DNA of 64,000 bases from JAJRZL01 sp964557855 (GTDB lineage: Bacteria; Zixibacteria; MSB-5A5; GN15; FEB-12): positions 73,876 to 137,875 of the forward strand of contig CAZLBP010000006.1 of NCBI GenBank assembly GCA_964557855.1, in the 5' to 3' direction. Under the pieces are notes generated by a model. The model made no database searches. It saw only the letters and a list, made by a program, of their open reading frames with translations, and was not told where the DNA came from. This document shows, piece by piece, positions 8,844 through 18,920 of the stretch (positions are counted from its first letter, which is position 1; each line of letters starts with the position of its first letter). The position numbers and the translations under genes were made by a program.

Positions 8844-9341
8844 TTACTTATGAAACCGTTTGTCGGCGGACGTGTCCTGACCCTTCTCCGCCACGTCCGT
8901 CAGCCAGCCGAGCTTGAAATCCGGCACATGGTCGAACTCAGGTACGTACGGCTTGATGTCCAAAAGCGGGGTGCCGTCGAGCATGTCGACTCCGACTATG
9001 TGCAGCCGGTTGTCCTCTATCTTCTCCAGTCGGACAACCGAGACGCCGATCGGATTGGGGCGACGCGGTGCGCGTGTGGCAAACAGACCGCGCTGTTGTG
9101 TGTCCATATACGGCACTACCCGCAGCCTATATCCCTGACATTTGTGTAGATGATACAGCAGCATAATGTGGGAGAAGCCGTCCAGATCTGCGAGGCCCTC
9201 GGCATAATCGGGATACACCTCCACCGTACCGTTGGCGCCACCGGATCTTTTAGGTTGAATGGGAGTTCCTTCCGGCTTGTCAAACGGGGTATGGATGACA
9301 CCGATGGACTTGAAGACGATGTCGTTGCTTGGTTTGTTCAT
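8844..9341 (-). CDS. trmO: tRNA (N6-threonylcarbamoyl-A37) N6-methyltransferase, TrmO/TsaA family
   Basis: A 165-residue protein of the TsaA/VirR-like family; TrmO uses S-adenosylmethionine to methylate t6A at tRNA position 37. Visible family stretches: SIGVIHTPF near the N-terminus, DLDGFSHIMLLYHLHK, the strongly conserved RAPRRPNPIGVSVVRL and DMLDGTPLLDIKPYVPEFD. It is short compared with E. coli TrmO (about 235), matching the single-domain form. TsaB and TsaE, which help make the t6A substrate, are encoded 45 kb away in the same window. Stands alone, minus strand. Confidence 0.85.
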   Translation of the reverse strand: MNKPSNDIVFKSIGVIHTPFDKPEGTPIQPKRSGGANGTVEVYPDYAEGLADLDGFSHIMLLYHLHKCQGYRLRVVPYMDTQQRGLFATRAPRRPNPIGVSVVRLEKIEDNRLHIVGVDMLDGTPLLDIKPYVPEFDHVPDFKLGWLTDVAEKGQDTSADKRFHK

Positions 9342-9483
9342 ATGAGGAATGTAGATAACTGGGGTGGTGGTGTCAAATGGGGATCGGGAGTGCCCTTCTC
9401 GACGAACGGCTAAAAGAACGAACCAAAATCATAGACCTGCTCCTATTGACAGAATAGGGTGAAATCTCGATACTTGCTGGATC

Positions 9484-11535
9484 ATGAACTCTCGACAACC
9501 GTCATCGCGTTCACCTCAACGGCGTGTCTTAGCGGCATACTATCTGACCTTGTCGGCCATGTTGGTCGCTTCGTTCGTTCCGGAATACCGAGTGTGGGGC
9601 TTGAATTGGTGGGCGTACTACCCGTTGTCAGTCAAACTCATCGTTTTCCTCGCGGTCGGCATATGGCCCTGGCTTCTCATCCTTGTAGAAAGACAATCAT
9701 GGAGTGCGAGCAGACCTGCATCTGCCACGCCGACGAATAATCGCTCGTACTACTTGGTTGCCGGCTCGCTTGGCCTGATTTTCTGTTTGGGGTTCTATCT
9801 GTTACAGGTCGAAACGTTCTTCCTGGGTGACGGTTATGCGGCGTTAGCATTGACGGCGCAGAATGATGCCTTTATGAAAAGCAGCAAACTGGGGGAAACT
9901 CTGGCTCACCTGGAACTGAAGTCCCTGTTTGACATGGTTGATTCTGCGGCGGCGCTGATGAGCTTCAGGGTGATTTCCATTTTCTCCGGGATCCTTTTTC
10001 TGATCATCGTAACTCTGTCTTCCGCGCGGTTGTTTGCCGACACCGGTCGGCGGCTGTTGTTTCTTTTTGGGCTGGCTTCCGGCGGATATATGATACTGTT
10101 TTTCGGCTACGTGGAGTATTACTCCCTCTTTTCAGCGTCGGTGGCCCTTATTACATGCCTGGGTGTTTTGATAGCTGACGGTCGGATGAACCGCTGGTTT
10201 ATGGCGCCGGCTGTCGGGCTGGCGGTCTTTTTGCACATCATGGGTGCGATCCTGATTCCGGCTGCGCTGTACGTGCTTGTCGCCGGTTCGTCTACAGGCA
10301 AATGGCTCGCACACCGCAACAGAAACACGAAATTAGCCCTGGCTGCCGCTGTCGCTTTGGGGGCGGCTGGCATCTTCGTTTACCTCTATTCGACGAGTAT
10401 GTTCTTTCGGCTTTCGTTTTTACCGATTCTGGAGAACCGCTTCACGGTGGAGGGATACACGCTCTTTTCTGTCGAACACCTGTGGGACTATGTTAATTTG
10501 GTCGTTCTTCTTGTGCCCGGACTGGCTGTATTGCTGATGGCTGTTCGCCGGCGCGAAATACTGCGCCTCATGAAGCAGGACCGTGCGATGTCCTTCCTGT
10601 CGATTCTGACACTTTCCGCAATGGCCGCGACTTTTGTCCTTGACCCCAAACTGGGCATGCCGCGCGACTGGGACCTGTTCGCTTTCTGCGGCATTCCATT
10701 GGCCGCACTGCTCTTTTATCCGATCCTGCGCCGCGCGGCAGATTCTCCTGTCAGTCGTATCGCCGCCGTTGGGGCCGTGGCGCTTGGCTTCCTCTCCTTG
10801 TGGCCCCGGGCACTCGCCCTGCACACTCCCGACCTGGCCTTACGGCATGTGGATACCTACCTGGCTCTTGATACGAAGAAGAATCGCGCCACCCACCGGC
10901 ACCTGGTTCAGTACTACCTTGACATCGGGGACACTTCCCAGGCGGTGACCGTGCGAAACCTCTGGGAGAGCGAATATCCGGAGCGGCGCCTGTTCCGCGA
11001 AGCCAGCCAACTCAGACAGCAAGGGCAAATAAATGAGGCAACCCGTCTGTTTCGAAAGGCAGCTGCGATCAATCCTGCGATGTCGGATGTGTGGTCCCAC
11101 GTGGCACTCTGCCTGTCGGACCAGGGGATGTACGACAGTGCGGTCTATTACTGCCGCGTGTCAATCGCTTATAACCCGGATGTGCAACAGGTCCACAACA
11201 GTCTCGGCACCAATCTGTTTCAGTTGGGGCGGTATAGCGAAGCCGAGGAAGCTTTCCTGGACGCATATCGCCTCAGTGATTCCACCGTGATGCCTTTGTA
11301 TAACGTAGCCCTGCTCCACAAACATCAAGGCCATATGGATAAGCATGAACAGTATCTGAGGCGGGTGGCGCTGCACCCTCACACAGCGGCCCAATTCGTC
11401 GTACAACTGGCGGAGTACTATGTCCGCACGAACCGGGTGCTGGAGGCGCGGGAACTTTTGTCCCGAACGGTGGGGAAGACGATTGATTCAGTGGGGGTGG
11501 CGGAGTTTCTGGAGCGGTATCCGCAGTTGAAGTAG
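9484..11535 (+). CDS. Multi-pass membrane protein with C-terminal TPR repeats
   Basis: A 683-residue protein. The first about 440 residues hold roughly ten to twelve hydrophobic membrane segments in the style of GT-C/PMT-like membrane glycosyltransferases, with the loop GDGYAALAL and a late loop DPKLGMPRDWDLFAF. After about residue 480 come several tetratricopeptide repeats (for example INEATRLFRKAAAINPAMSD and AEEAFLDAYRLSDS). Proteins of this plan are often annotated as TPR membrane proteins; glycosyltransferase activity is only a possibility, because no catalytic DxD or DE motif can be placed with certainty. It stands alone between trmO and the gyrB end. Confidence 0.7.
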   Translation: MNSRQPSSRSPQRRVLAAYYLTLSAMLVASFVPEYRVWGLNWWAYYPLSVKLIVFLAVGIWPWLLILVERQSWSASRPASATPTNNRSYYLVAGSLGLIFCLGFYLLQVETFFLGDGYAALALTAQNDAFMKSSKLGETLAHLELKSLFDMVDSAAALMSFRVISIFSGILFLIIVTLSSARLFADTGRRLLFLFGLASGGYMILFFGYVEYYSLFSASVALITCLGVLIADGRMNRWFMAPAVGLAVFLHIMGAILIPAALYVLVAGSSTGKWLAHRNRNTKLALAAAVALGAAGIFVYLYSTSMFFRLSFLPILENRFTVEGYTLFSVEHLWDYVNLVVLLVPGLAVLLMAVRRREILRLMKQDRAMSFLSILTLSAMAATFVLDPKLGMPRDWDLFAFCGIPLAALLFYPILRRAADSPVSRIAAVGAVALGFLSLWPRALALHTPDLALRHVDTYLALDTKKNRATHRHLVQYYLDIGDTSQAVTVRNLWESEYPERRLFREASQLRQQGQINEATRLFRKAAAINPAMSDVWSHVALCLSDQGMYDSAVYYCRVSIAYNPDVQQVHNSLGTNLFQLGRYSEAEEAFLDAYRLSDSTVMPLYNVALLHKHQGHMDKHEQYLRRVALHPHTAAQFVVQLAEYYVRTNRVLEARELLSRTVGKTIDSVGVAEFLERYPQLK

Positions 11536-11800
11536 CGTTTGGCACCCTGGGTTGCTGAGGCCGTCATTAGTAGGTCGAAATCCCGCTACGGGTTTCGACA
11601 CTTATTCTTCGCAGGGACGGGTCGCGACCTGTCCGCGAGGCGTCGAGAGCGTAAGGCTCATGAGCTGTTGAAGACCAACACACCCTGGCCTTCGGCCACC
11701 TCTCTGAAAAGAGGATTAATTGCAAACGGGACTGCTAAGCCGTGTGGTTTGGTTTGCTCTGGCGACTGATATGACGGGTGCCTTGGTCCGCTGTTACCCC
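11536..11800. repeat. Intergenic region with two palindromes, no gene
   Basis: Space between two converging genes. It holds an inverted repeat at 11574-11599 (GTCGAAATCCCG, loop CTA, CGGGTTTCGAC) and a second palindrome, CGGGTCGCGACCTG, near 11613-11626; the core of the latter recurs near 19864-19880. No terminator with a clear T tract is seen. Confidence 0.5.
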
Positions 11801-13747
11801 CTATATATCCAAATTCCTCACGTAGTGCGCGTTTTCCTGGATGAACTGGCTGCGGGGCGCCGTTTCGGAACCCATGAGGATGCTGAAGAGATGGTCGGCT
11901 GACGCCGCGTCCTCCACCGACACCTGCAGCAGGGTCCGCGTTTCCGGGTCCATGGTTGTGCGCCAGAGCTGTTCCGGGTTCATCTCACCGAGACCCTTGT
12001 AGCGCTGAATCGAGACACCTTTGTCCGGGAAGGTCTTCAGCGCCTTCTCCTTTTCTTCTTCGCTGTATACGTACTGTTCCTTCTTGCCGTGTTTGAGCTG
12101 AAACAGCGGCGGCTGGGCGATGTAGATATAGCCCTCCTTGATAAGATCGTACATATAGCGGAAGAAGAAAGTTAACAGCAGGGTGCGGATATGGGCGCCG
12201 TCGATGTCGGCGTCGGTCATGATTATGATCTTGTGGTAGCGCACGCGGCCGGGATCGAAATCATCGCCGATGCCACAGCCGAGGCCGGTAATCAGGGAGC
12301 GAATTTCGTTGTTGGAAAGGATGCGATCGAGACGCGCCTTCTCCACATTCAGAATTTTGCCGCGCAGCGGGAGGATAGCCTGGAAGCGTCGATCGCGTCC
12401 CTGTTTGGCGGAGCCGCCGGCCGAGTCACCCTCGACAATGTAAATCTCGCATGATTCCGGATCGCGCAGGGAGCAGTCGGCCAGTTTGCCGGGGAGCGCG
12501 GCGCTGTCGAGCGCGGTTTTGCGGCGGGTGAGCTCTTTGGCCTTGCGGGCCGCTTCACGGGCGGCCGCCGCGGAGAGCAGCTTGTCGACTATCTTCTTGG
12601 CGATCGGCGGGTTTTCCTCGAAGAACGAACCGAGAAACTCGTTGGTGATCTGCTCCACAACACCCTTGACCTCGGAGTTACCCAGCTTGGTCTTGGTTTG
12701 GCCCTCGAACTGCGGATCGCGCACCCGCACCGACACCACCGCCGTCAGACCCTCACGGCTGTCCTCACCGACCAGCGTGGTGCCGTTGTTCTTGATGAGA
12801 TTATATTTCTGTGCGTAGTTGTTTATGGAGCGAGTCAGCGCCGTCCGGAACCCGGTCAGGTGCGTGCCGCCTTCAATCGTGTGGATGTTGTTAACGAAGG
12901 AGTAAACCGACTCCGTGTAGCCGTCGTTGTACTGAATCGCAACCTCCACCTCGACGTCTTCTTTTTCTTTGCAAAAATGAATCGGCTTCTTGAACAGCGG
13001 CGTCTTGTTCTCGTTGAGATAGTCGACGAATGAGGACAGGCCGCCCTTGGCCTTGAAGTTGACTTCCTTGCCGGTGCGGTGGTCGATGAGATCGATGGCG
13101 AGGCCCTGATTCAAAAAGGCCAGCTCCCGCAGGCGGGCGGCAATGATATCGAACTTGAACTGGGTGTTCTGAAAGATCTGCGAATCGGGCTTGAATATCG
13201 TCTTGGTGCCGGTCTTTTCGCGCTGGCCGACCTTGCCGACCCGCTTCCTGGCTTTGCCGCGGACGTATTCCTGCCGGAACACGTCGCCGTTGCGGCCTAC
13301 TTCCACGATACACCACTCGGACAGCGCGTTGACCACCGACACGCCCACGCCGTGCAGTCCACCGGAGACTTTGTAGGACTTGTGATCGAACTTGCCGCCG
13401 GCGTGCAGGGTGGTCATGACCACTTCCAGCGCGGAGACTTTCTGCTCGGGGTGGATTTCAGTCGGGATGCCGCGACCGTTGTCGGTGACGGTGATTGTTT
13501 CGTCCTGGCCGATCTCGACCAGGATGCGATCGCAGTACCCACCCATGGCTTCATCGATCGAATTATCGACCACTTCATACACCATATGATGCAGCCCGCG
13601 CTGGCCGACGTCGCCGATGTACATCGCCGGGCGTCGGCGCACTGCCTCGAGGCCTTCGAGCACCTTGATGGTGGTGGCGTCGTAGGAATGACCGTTGTCT
13701 GGTGGGGTATCTACCATTTCGTCTACTACATCCACTTTAGTAGCCAT
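11801..13747 (-). CDS. gyrB: DNA gyrase subunit B
   Basis: ATPase subunit of type II topoisomerase, which with GyrA introduces negative supercoils. The 648-residue length matches the short GyrB form without the extra Gram-negative insert. Visible: GHKL ATPase motifs (VDNSIDEAMGG, TVTDNGRGIPTE, GGLHGVGVSVVNAL), the TOPRIM motifs EGDSAGGSAKQGRDR and DADIDGAHIRTLLLTF, and the C-terminal RYKGLGEMNPEQLW. Transcribed after dciA with six bases between the genes. gyrA is not adjacent, and dnaA-dnaN-recF lie about 30 kb away, unlike the compact dnaA-dnaN-recF-gyrB order of many bacteria. Confidence 0.98.
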   Translation of the reverse strand: MATKVDVVDEMVDTPPDNGHSYDATTIKVLEGLEAVRRRPAMYIGDVGQRGLHHMVYEVVDNSIDEAMGGYCDRILVEIGQDETITVTDNGRGIPTEIHPEQKVSALEVVMTTLHAGGKFDHKSYKVSGGLHGVGVSVVNALSEWCIVEVGRNGDVFRQEYVRGKARKRVGKVGQREKTGTKTIFKPDSQIFQNTQFKFDIIAARLRELAFLNQGLAIDLIDHRTGKEVNFKAKGGLSSFVDYLNENKTPLFKKPIHFCKEKEDVEVEVAIQYNDGYTESVYSFVNNIHTIEGGTHLTGFRTALTRSINNYAQKYNLIKNNGTTLVGEDSREGLTAVVSVRVRDPQFEGQTKTKLGNSEVKGVVEQITNEFLGSFFEENPPIAKKIVDKLLSAAAAREAARKAKELTRRKTALDSAALPGKLADCSLRDPESCEIYIVEGDSAGGSAKQGRDRRFQAILPLRGKILNVEKARLDRILSNNEIRSLITGLGCGIGDDFDPGRVRYHKIIIMTDADIDGAHIRTLLLTFFFRYMYDLIKEGYIYIAQPPLFQLKHGKKEQYVYSEEEKEKALKTFPDKGVSIQRYKGLGEMNPEQLWRTTMDPETRTLLQVSVEDAASADHLFSILMGSETAPRSQFIQENAHYVRNLDI

Positions 13748-13753
13748 AAGTAT

Positions 13754-14104
13754 CTATATTCCTTTCCTGGGACCGACCAGTCGCACCTGTTGGACGGCAC
13801 CGCCGTACGGCAGCCGCCGGATATTGGCCAGAATCGATTCGATCTGCATGGTCAGTTCCTGCCGCCAGGCGTCTTTTTCGACCGCCACGAACAGGATGCC
13901 GTCCTCGAAACGGACCGCGCGACTGACCCGCGCAACCTGTTCGCCGACGATGTCCGGCCAGTTGTTGACCACCAGCCAGCCGTTGTAGTTCCTGGAGAGT
14001 CCCAGCGATCTAACCAGCGAATTGAGCACACCGGAGATCGGGTGGACGTTCTTGCGGCGGCTTGTTCCGGCCGTATTTCTGATCTGGCGTTTGTAGTTTT
14101 TCAT
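13754..14104 (-). CDS. dciA: DUF721 / DciA-like replicative helicase loader
   Basis: A 116-residue basic protein with the DUF721 core: a helical N-terminus ending in LGLSRNY, then WPDIVGEQVARVSRAVRFED followed by a beta-strand segment LFVAVEKDAWRQEL. DciA is the ancestral loader of DnaB helicase in bacteria without DnaC/DnaI; it is assigned from family resemblance. Its position directly before gyrB fits a replication role. No dnaC-like gene is seen in the window. Confidence 0.78.
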   Translation of the reverse strand: MKNYKRQIRNTAGTSRRKNVHPISGVLNSLVRSLGLSRNYNGWLVVNNWPDIVGEQVARVSRAVRFEDGILFVAVEKDAWRQELTMQIESILANIRRLPYGGAVQQVRLVGPRKGI

Positions 14105-14336
14105 ACTCTTCTATAACAACGAAAGATACGGAAAGTTATACCCGAAATCAACTAAAAATGTTCATTTAACTTGTTGAAAATGAAGTGGTTAGGTTTGGTT
14201 CCGGAGCGGGTGAGAGTCGGGTTTTTTGTACGCCGGGGGTAGACTCAATACTCGACCTGCCGGCAAATCAGACACCGAGGCGTCCTCACGCCTTTGCGAT
14301 TGTACGACTTCCGTTTACGTCCTATATTACGGCGCT

Positions 14337-15695
14337 ATGGACATGTTTACCGGTCAACCCGAAGAGGCTCCCAGGAACAATAGGGCCGATATCCGGCCGC
14401 TGGCGGATCGGATGCGGCCACAGAGTTTCGATGAATTCTACGGCCAGGAGAACATTATCGGTCCGGATACGCCGCTTCGGAAAGCGATCGAGTCGGACAA
14501 AGTCAGTTCGATCATATTCTGGGGTCCGCCCGGCAGCGGTAAGACGACGCTGGCGCGGCTGATCGCCCAAATGACGCACGGGCAGTTCATTCATTTCTCC
14601 GCTGTGACTTCGTCCATCAAGGATGTCAAAGAGGTCCTCTCCAAGGCCGGCAGCTACTATAAAATGAGCGGACGCCGGACGTATATCTTTATCGATGAAA
14701 TCCACCGGTTCAACAAGGCCCAGCAGGACGCTTTTCTGCCGTATGTCGAGAAGGGGGACATTATTCTGATCGGGGCCACGACCGAGAACCCGTCGTTCGA
14801 AGTGAACTCGGCTTTGATGTCGCGGATGCGGGTGTATGTGCTGGAGCGGTTGTCACCGGAGAACATCGGTCAGGTAGTCGAGCGTGCTCTGCAAGACGAA
14901 GAGCGGGGTCTGGGAAAGATGAAGCTTACGCTGGGTGAAGGGACTCTGGATTTCATTGCCGCCGCGGCCGATGGTGATGCCCGCCGGGGGTTGTCTTTGC
15001 TCGAAGCGGCTGCCTCGTATGTGGGTGAGGGCGGCGCCATAACGGCCGAAATAGCCAGAGAGGTGCACCAGAAGGGCGCGCTGCTCTATGACAAAGATGG
15101 TGAGGAACATTTCAACCTGATATCGGCGCTGCATAAGACCATTCGGGGGGGAGATCCCGATGCCGCCCTCTATTGGCTGGCGAGAATGCTGGATGCCGGG
15201 GAGGACCCGCTCTATATCGTGCGCCGGCTGGTGCGGTTTGCCTCCGAAGATATCGGGCTGGCCGATCCTTATGCGTTAACTTTGTGCATGAACGCCCGCG
15301 ATGCGTACCATTTTCTCGGCTCACCGGAGGGGGAATTGGCTATAGCGACGGCTGTGATCTACATGGCCTGCACCCCAAAATCCAATGCCGCTTATGTGGC
15401 GTTCGGTCGGGCTATGGCTGATGCCCGGGAGAAGGGCTCGCTGCCCGTGCCGTTGTATATCCGTAATGCACCCACGAGTTTGATGAAAGAGCTGGGGTAT
15501 GGTAAGGGATATCAGTACGCGCACGATTATGATGAAGCGCTGACCGATCAGGAGTATTTCCCCGATGAATTGGCCGGGACGGAGTACTATCAGCCGCAGG
15601 AAGTGGGCCGCGAGGCGCGTCTGGCGGAGTACCTGAAGAAGTACCGGGCGTATCGGGGGAAGAGCAAGGACGATGTTGATGATTCGGGAGACTGA
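14337..15695 (+). CDS. rarA: Replication-associated recombination protein A (MgsA/WRNIP1 family AAA+ ATPase)
   Basis: Clamp-loader-like AAA+ ATPase acting at stalled forks. From the chosen ATG it has 452 residues, the normal family length. Motifs: PLADRMRPQSFDEFYGQENI at the N-terminus, Walker A WGPPGSGKTTLARLI, Walker B FIDEIHRFNKAQQDAFLP, sensor 1 IGATTENPSFEVNSALMSR, and the C-terminal tetramerisation part with ASEDIGLADP. An open frame extends upstream to 14226, but the extra 37 residues are unlike the family. It is divergent from dciA-gyrB. Confidence 0.94.
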   Translation: MDMFTGQPEEAPRNNRADIRPLADRMRPQSFDEFYGQENIIGPDTPLRKAIESDKVSSIIFWGPPGSGKTTLARLIAQMTHGQFIHFSAVTSSIKDVKEVLSKAGSYYKMSGRRTYIFIDEIHRFNKAQQDAFLPYVEKGDIILIGATTENPSFEVNSALMSRMRVYVLERLSPENIGQVVERALQDEERGLGKMKLTLGEGTLDFIAAAADGDARRGLSLLEAAASYVGEGGAITAEIAREVHQKGALLYDKDGEEHFNLISALHKTIRGGDPDAALYWLARMLDAGEDPLYIVRRLVRFASEDIGLADPYALTLCMNARDAYHFLGSPEGELAIATAVIYMACTPKSNAAYVAFGRAMADAREKGSLPVPLYIRNAPTSLMKELGYGKGYQYAHDYDEALTDQEYFPDELAGTEYYQPQEVGREARLAEYLKKYRAYRGKSKDDVDDSGD

Positions 15696-15779
15696 TCTTT
15701 CGTGCTTCAATAACGAAGATTAAACAAGTTAACACCTGGTCGATATTGATTACATAACGCTCCAAATAGAGGACATCAA

Positions 15780-17285
15780 ATGCTGGTACATGATTTTCTC
15801 ATACGTTCGACGGACAGAAATCCGGAAAAGACAGCGCTTATATTTCAGAAGCGGGAATACACGTACAATCAGATTCGGCAGTCCGCTTCGAGCCTGGCGG
15901 GTTTTCTGCTGAAGCACTCCATCAGGACCGGCGATCGAGTGGCGATCTACCTCGGCAACGAGCCGGCCACCGCTATCTCAATTTTCGGCGCCTTGCTGGC
16001 CGGCGGCTGTTTTATCATAATCAATCCCACGATCAAAGCCAACAAACTCGTACATATTCTGAATAATTCCCAGGCGCGGTTTTTGATCGCGCCGTTTAGC
16101 AAGAAGTCGCTGCTGGACAAGGTCAACTCGCAACTCGACTCACCCCCCGAGACCATTTACACCGCCGCCGATGGCAACGGGGAGAATGATTTCGAGCAGA
16201 TCATTGAACACCCTGTCTCGGCTGAATTGCCGAGGGTAATCGATGATGACTTAGCGGCGATTATCTACACTTCGGGATCCACCGGCGATCCCAAGGGCGT
16301 GACCATGTCGCACCGCAACATGGTGTCGGCTTCGACTTCGATAACAACGTATCTCGAGAACATAGAAAATGATATCATCCTCAATATGCTGCCGTTCTCG
16401 TTCGATTACGGCCTGTACCAGCTGATTATGACGTTCCATATCGGCGGGACGCTGGTTCTGGAACGTGGGTTCGGTTATCCTTATCAGATTATCGAGATTA
16501 TCAAGAAATACGAAGTGACCGGGTTGCCGTGCGTACCGACGATTTTTGCCATATTGCTGCAGTTGGAAACGCTGGAGCAGGAGAACCTGAGCAGCGTCCG
16601 CTATATCAGCAATACGGCGGCGGCTCTCTCGCCGACGTATATCCCCCGCCTGCAGAAGGCGTTTCCGCGGTCGCGGATATATTCCATGTACGGCCTGACG
16701 GAGTGTAAGCGGGTATCGTACTTGCCCCCCCGGGATATCAACGCCAAGCCGGATTCGGTCGGTATCCCCATGCCCAATACCGAGGTATGGGTAGCCGACG
16801 ACAATGGCCAGGAGGTTCCGCGCGGCAAAGTCGGCGAGCTGGTAGTACGCGGCGGTTCGGTTATGCGCTGTTACTGGCGCGATCCCGAGGCTACAGCAGT
16901 GCGGCTGAAGGAAGGGAAATACCCGTGGGAGAAAGTGCTTTACACCGGCGATCTGTTTCGCATGGACGACGAGGGGTATTTGTATTTCGTGGCGCGCAAG
17001 GATGACATTATCAAGTGTCGCGGTGAGCGGGTACATCCTAAAGAGATCGAAACGGTGCTGTACAGCATGGACGAAGTGCTCAACGCACGCGTGATCGGGG
17101 TGCCGCATGAAATTTACGGCCAGGCTATCAAAGCGGAAGTCGTCTTGAAAGAAGGTAAAGCAGTCTCCGACAAGGAAATCCTGGCCTACTGCCGCCAGAA
17201 CCTCGAGGATTTGATGGTGCCGCAGATAATCGAGATCGTCGAGTCGCTGCCGATTTCCGCGTCGGGGAAGATCAAGCGGACGTAG
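15780..17285 (+). CDS. AMP-dependent acyl-CoA synthetase/ligase
   Basis: Member of the ANL adenylating enzymes, 501 residues. Signatures: P-loop-like IIYTSGSTGDPKGVTMSHRN (about residues 162-181), YGLTECKR, TGDLFRMDDEG, the hinge KDDIIKCRGERVHPKEIE and the catalytic lysine in SASGKIKRT, only three residues from the C-terminus. The substrate is not evident. Acyl-CoA ligases of this subtype are found with exosortase/PEP-CTERM loci in other bacteria, and a PEP-CTERM protein lies in this window, but that link is weak. A GAGG ribosome site precedes the ATG. Confidence 0.88.
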   Translation: MLVHDFLIRSTDRNPEKTALIFQKREYTYNQIRQSASSLAGFLLKHSIRTGDRVAIYLGNEPATAISIFGALLAGGCFIIINPTIKANKLVHILNNSQARFLIAPFSKKSLLDKVNSQLDSPPETIYTAADGNGENDFEQIIEHPVSAELPRVIDDDLAAIIYTSGSTGDPKGVTMSHRNMVSASTSITTYLENIENDIILNMLPFSFDYGLYQLIMTFHIGGTLVLERGFGYPYQIIEIIKKYEVTGLPCVPTIFAILLQLETLEQENLSSVRYISNTAAALSPTYIPRLQKAFPRSRIYSMYGLTECKRVSYLPPRDINAKPDSVGIPMPNTEVWVADDNGQEVPRGKVGELVVRGGSVMRCYWRDPEATAVRLKEGKYPWEKVLYTGDLFRMDDEGYLYFVARKDDIIKCRGERVHPKEIETVLYSMDEVLNARVIGVPHEIYGQAIKAEVVLKEGKAVSDKEILAYCRQNLEDLMVPQIIEIVESLPISASGKIKRT

Positions 17286-17343
17286 CCGGACGGACCCCAC
17301 CGCCAGCGGCGGGCCACCCGGCCTACCTCGCTAGTCGATGTCA

Positions 17344-18876
17344 CTACATGGTCACGGGCATGCCCATCATGGGCCAGATTATGCCGACGAAGATACCTAT
17401 AATAATCATCAGTAGAATGGAGGCCGGAATGCCCGCCACGAAGAACTGGCCGCTGGTAAACTGCTTACTCTCGTAAGCGATAGCGTTCGGGGCTGCCCCG
17501 ACCAGCAGCAGGAACGGCATGCCGGCCGCGGCCAGCGAGGAAAAGAGGATGACCTCGGGGGCGACGTTAAGATACGGCGCCATCACGAGCGCCACCGGTA
17601 GAGAGATGGCGATGGCGGCGACGTTCATGATGAGGTTGGTCATAATCAGGACAAACAGGGCGATGCCGAGGACGAAGATAAACCAGTGGGCGTTTTGCAG
17701 CACCGTCAGCCAGTTTATGGCCAGCCAGCTCGCGGCGCCGGTCTGCCAGAGACAGAAGCCGATACTCATGGCGCCGCCAAATAAGAGGATGATGTTCCAG
17801 GGGACGTTTTCAAGGTCATCGATAGTGAGAATCCGGAATATGTAGAACAGGATAGTCGACACGAGGATGACAGCGCTCTTGTGCAGAAATTTGAGCTCGG
17901 GGACAAATGACTGCGCACTCAGGAGAATAATGATTCCGGCTACAAAGATGATGGTCAGGATTTCCTGGCGGCTAATCGGCCCCAGGTTGGCGTTGAGCAC
18001 CTTGACTCGTTCGCGCAAGCCGGGGATGGTCTTCTGTTCCGGTTTGAAGAAGACCATGAAAAACACCCAGAGCAGGAACACCATTAGAAACCCCAGGGGA
18101 GCCATATACTCGGTCAATTCAAAGAACGCAATCTCCCGGCCGACAATGTCCTTGAAGAAGCCTATCGCCACCGCTCCGCGAGCAGCGCCGAGAAGCGTGA
18201 TAACACTGCCGGCGCCGGCGACAAACGCCATTCCGATAAACAGCCCCTTGCCGAATTTGGTGGGCTTGTTGTCTTCGTCATAAAGCGTATAGATTGCCAT
18301 CAAGAGCGGGTACATCGCGGCCGCGACGGCGGTGTGGGCCATGATCAATGTCAGCAGGGCGGTCATGACGAAGCTGCCGAAGTAGATCATGCTCGTCTTC
18401 TCCCCGACAAGCAGAAGCATGCGGTAAGCCATTCGCTTGGTAAGTCCGGTCTTGGAGAAAGCCATGCCGATGACGATGGAGCCGAAGATGAACCAGACGG
18501 AAGGATCGAGGAAATCGCCGAAAGCTATTTTGGGCTCGCGGATCAGGAAGAGGACCTGAACGGTGCCGATAGTAATACTGGTCACTCCGATCGGGATCAC
18601 CTCGAACACCCACCAGGTAGCGGCCAGAAGGAAGAGGGCCAGCGCGGCTTTGCCCTGATGGCTGAGGGGGAACCGTTCTCCCAGCGGATCGACCGCATCC
18701 GGCAGGGCGGGTGAAAAGTAGACAGCGCAGAACAAAACGAGACCGAGCAATAAGAGTGACAGTCGCTTCCAGTCGACACGGCTGACCATCTCCGCGAGGG
18801 TAATCTCTTCCGGCCGGGGAGGCAGGCCGCCGCCCCCTGAGGGCGTCTTATTGGGATTCTGAGTGTCTTCCGGCAC
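17344..18876 (-). CDS. DASS/SLC13-family anion transporter (dicarboxylate or sulfate symporter type)
   Basis: A 510-residue inner-membrane protein with about 12 hydrophobic segments starting near residue 35 after a Pro/Gly-rich cytosolic tail. The segment KAALALFLLAATWWVFEVIP and the late FSSLAAAGMPFLLLVGAAPNAIAY, with the conserved PNA, resemble the SLC13/CitT/DASS family of sodium-coupled carboxylate or sulfate carriers. Begins with GTG. It lies 44 bases downstream of the CBS-domain gene on the same strand, suggesting an operon in which the CBS protein may sense adenylates and tune transport. Substrate not determined. Confidence 0.87.
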   Translation of the reverse strand: MPEDTQNPNKTPSGGGGLPPRPEEITLAEMVSRVDWKRLSLLLLGLVLFCAVYFSPALPDAVDPLGERFPLSHQGKAALALFLLAATWWVFEVIPIGVTSITIGTVQVLFLIREPKIAFGDFLDPSVWFIFGSIVIGMAFSKTGLTKRMAYRMLLLVGEKTSMIYFGSFVMTALLTLIMAHTAVAAAMYPLLMAIYTLYDEDNKPTKFGKGLFIGMAFVAGAGSVITLLGAARGAVAIGFFKDIVGREIAFFELTEYMAPLGFLMVFLLWVFFMVFFKPEQKTIPGLRERVKVLNANLGPISRQEILTIIFVAGIIILLSAQSFVPELKFLHKSAVILVSTILFYIFRILTIDDLENVPWNIILLFGGAMSIGFCLWQTGAASWLAINWLTVLQNAHWFIFVLGIALFVLIMTNLIMNVAAIAISLPVALVMAPYLNVAPEVILFSSLAAAGMPFLLLVGAAPNAIAYESKQFTSGQFFVAGIPASILLMIIIGIFVGIIWPMMGMPVTM

Positions 18877-18920
18877 CAGTTGTTCCGTCTATCTCGTCAT
18901 GTTGCTGTTGTCAGAGTTGC

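Noticed and set aside
13079..14116. 345-codon open frame antisense to gyrB and dciA
   Set aside because: It lies opposite two well-supported genes and resembles no family; it is a shadow of GC-rich codons.
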